Positions 62,493 through 64,000 of a stretch of DNA of 64,000 bases are shown here, piece by piece. Made by a program: the position numbers and the translations under genes. Under the pieces are notes generated by a model. It saw only the letters and a program-made list of their open reading frames with translations. It was not told the DNA's origin and did no database searches. The stretch comes from Craterostigma plantagineum (Eukaryota; Streptophyta; Magnoliopsida; Lamiales; Linderniaceae): NCBI GenBank assembly GCA_027422505.1, contig JAPQWV010000050.1, forward strand, positions 1,984,001-2,048,000, in the 5' to 3' direction. The first letter of the stretch is position 1; every line of letters starts with the position of its first letter.

Positions 62493-63142
62493 AGGAAAAT
62501 TCGGCATAATTATCCATCCTATTCATTTTTCTTCTACAAATGAACCCACTTTTAAGTTATTTCTTAATAAACTCAACTATAATAGGCATCTTCTCAAATT
62601 AGACCCATGTTACATTTAACCTAAACAATAGGTTAAATTTCTTTCTTTTATTGTTTTCACCTTTTTTTTCCTATTTTATTAAATTAGTTTTCACACTTTA
62701 AAATAACTCGAAAATTTGAAAAAAAAAAGTACCAGGGGCACGTGATTAAATAAATCACAGTGTATATGGTGCTATAAATGAAGCACAGGGGTTTTTTGAA
62801 ACACATATGTGTTATATGCAATTTAGCCTATTTTAATTTTTTTAAACTATGGTTTTGTTTATTTATTACTATTTTATTCAGAACTCATCGGCATATTTAT
62901 TTATTTTGTAATTTTTGAGTTATTTTAAGGTGTAAAATAATTAACTCTATTAGAAAGTAGAAGAAGTAAAAAACAAAAAATAAATAAATAAAATGAATTA
63001 AATTTAAACTATTGAAAGGGTTAAAGGTAACATGGTCTAAGTTGAGAAGATTTTCCTATTGGGCTTATTCTTAAATAAGATAATGTTTGGTTTATTTCTA
63101 GAAGAAAATCTATAGGATGTATAATTTATAACAACTTTTCCT
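62493..63142. mobile_element. Long-inverted-repeat element, 650 bp
   Basis: The left arm (62493 to about 62720) and the right arm (about 62915 to 63142) are imperfect inverted copies over roughly 230 bases. Matching words include AGGAAAA, CATCCTAT, TTTTCTTCTA, ATCTTCTCAA and CATGTTAC. No coding sequence is present. Flanks are A/T-rich, so a target duplication could not be judged. Confidence 0.65.
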
Positions 63143-63400
63143 AATAAAAATTGCTATAAACGCAGTATGTATGAAACGGTGCAAATATAACAATTTATCT
63201 TACATTTTGAACGTTAATTAAGTTATTTAACAAATTAAAATTAAATATAAAGGTAAAATTGTAATAAAACATTAATGGTAAATTATAATTAAGCAATTAT
63301 GGATAAAGTTGTAAATAACTATGACAGACCAAATTGACAGTTTTTATTTATCATAGGCTCTTTCTACAAAATTTTATATAGATGCCCACTTAACCTCTTA
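63143..63400. other. AT-rich spacer
   Basis: Nothing recognised before the copia-like LTR end; the LTR start lies somewhere in or after this stretch. Confidence 0.4.
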
Positions 63401-64000
63401 TACAACTCATAACCTTCTCCTTATCACCCATCACCTCATGATATTAATCTCTATTATCATCATGCCCTACGATCTTTTGGGATTAATGTAAAGATTTTAC
63501 ATCAAGTCTATAAATAGAGGTATTTGTACCAGTGAAAACACAAGTGAATGAAAGATATCTCTATTATGCTTTTATTGTCTAAATGCAACAAACGCGTTAT
63601 CAACACGAGACTCTAAGCAGCGTCGACGTGTATCTCTACTTGAGTAAGTTCAGTACGTTTTACTTAACTTTTTTTTTACTATGCATTTTTGTTATGGCTA
63701 ACCTTGCAAAAAGTTGAGCTCGTTGCTCTTGATATCACAAGGAAAAGATACTTGTCATGGTTTCCAGATGCAAAAATTCATCGAGACGCTAATGGTCTCA
63801 ATGGCAATAAAAGGAAATTAGAATGCCATCCTTACGGCTTGAAAGGTCATTGATCACGTACCTGTCGTACGCAAACTATCGCTGTGGCTTGGTCACGAAC
63901 CCATCGTACGCAAAACCATTTGTCGACCTCTATCAAGCTCCTTGAAGCGAAAGGAGAAAACATTGAGATAAACGTTCTTAGAACTTTATCTCAAACCCTT
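63400..64000 (+). mobile_element. Copia-type element start (LTR end and broken gag), cut by window edge
   Basis: CTATAAATAGAGG (about 63510), a short transcribed region and CAACAAACGCGTTATCAACACGAGACTCT (63586-63614) match the LTR end and primer-site layout of a plant copia group in which GTTATCAGCACGAGAC follows the LTR. A gag-like start follows at 63694. The left LTR boundary is not determined and the rest is outside the window. Confidence 0.6.
63694..63853 (+). pseudogene. Copia gag N-terminus, frameshifted
   Basis: MANLAK starts at 63694. One frame over, the sequence continues ELVALDITRKRYLSWFPDAK and IHRDANGL, the conserved start of gag in this copia group, before a stop near 63853. A single-base change near 63712 breaks the frame, and the sequence after about 63800 no longer looks like gag. 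Confidence 0.6.

Overview
The window is nuclear DNA of a flowering plant. It has short-exon GT-AG genes, plant-only families (neprosin, TIFY/CCT/GATA factor, R2R3-MYB, MAPKK of the MKK4/5 group) and dense LTR and DNA transposons. The R1-type coiled-coil NLR relic points to an asterid, perhaps Lamiales; that placement is an inference.

Layout. 1-566 is the 5' end of a hAT transposon that runs off the left edge. 567-3112 is a copia-type fragment with one LTR. 5176-35422 is the gene-rich part: an R2R3-MYB of subgroup 14 (-), the ribosome-biogenesis factor NOC4 (+), a small proline-rich wall protein (+), a shugoshin (+), an intronless MKK4/5-type MAPKK (-), a neprosin-domain protein (+), alpha-mannosidase I MNS1/2 (-), a Mutator-like element (MULE) holding only a FAR1-like DNA-binding domain, a ZML-type GATA factor (-), and a mitochondrial ATP-synthase f-like subunit (-). 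I resolved exon structures for all the multi-exon genes, and every one keeps an open frame.

35800-63142 is transposon-rich. It holds a 245-bp hAT MITE with an exact 8-bp target duplication. At 37.9-38.9 kb there is a probable box C/D snoRNA cluster. Next come two related MULEs in the same orientation, 39303-43232 and 43746-49176, each with its own target duplication; the second has a hAT element nested in it. An R1-like NLR pseudogene (49818-57240) is split by a nearly full-length young copia element (51980-56855). A 1.26-kb fold-back MULE lies at 57844-59107 and another long-inverted-repeat element at 62493-63142. The right edge carries the start of another copia element with a broken gag.

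How it fits together. The intact genes are housekeeping or regulatory and have no shared pathway. NOC4 and the snoRNA cluster both serve ribosome biogenesis, and both have TGGGCY (site II) promoter motifs, but they lie 30 kb apart. The most distinctive content is the snoRNA cluster, the same-family MULE pair with internal 600-bp repeat arrays, and the layered insertions in the NLR and in the second MULE.
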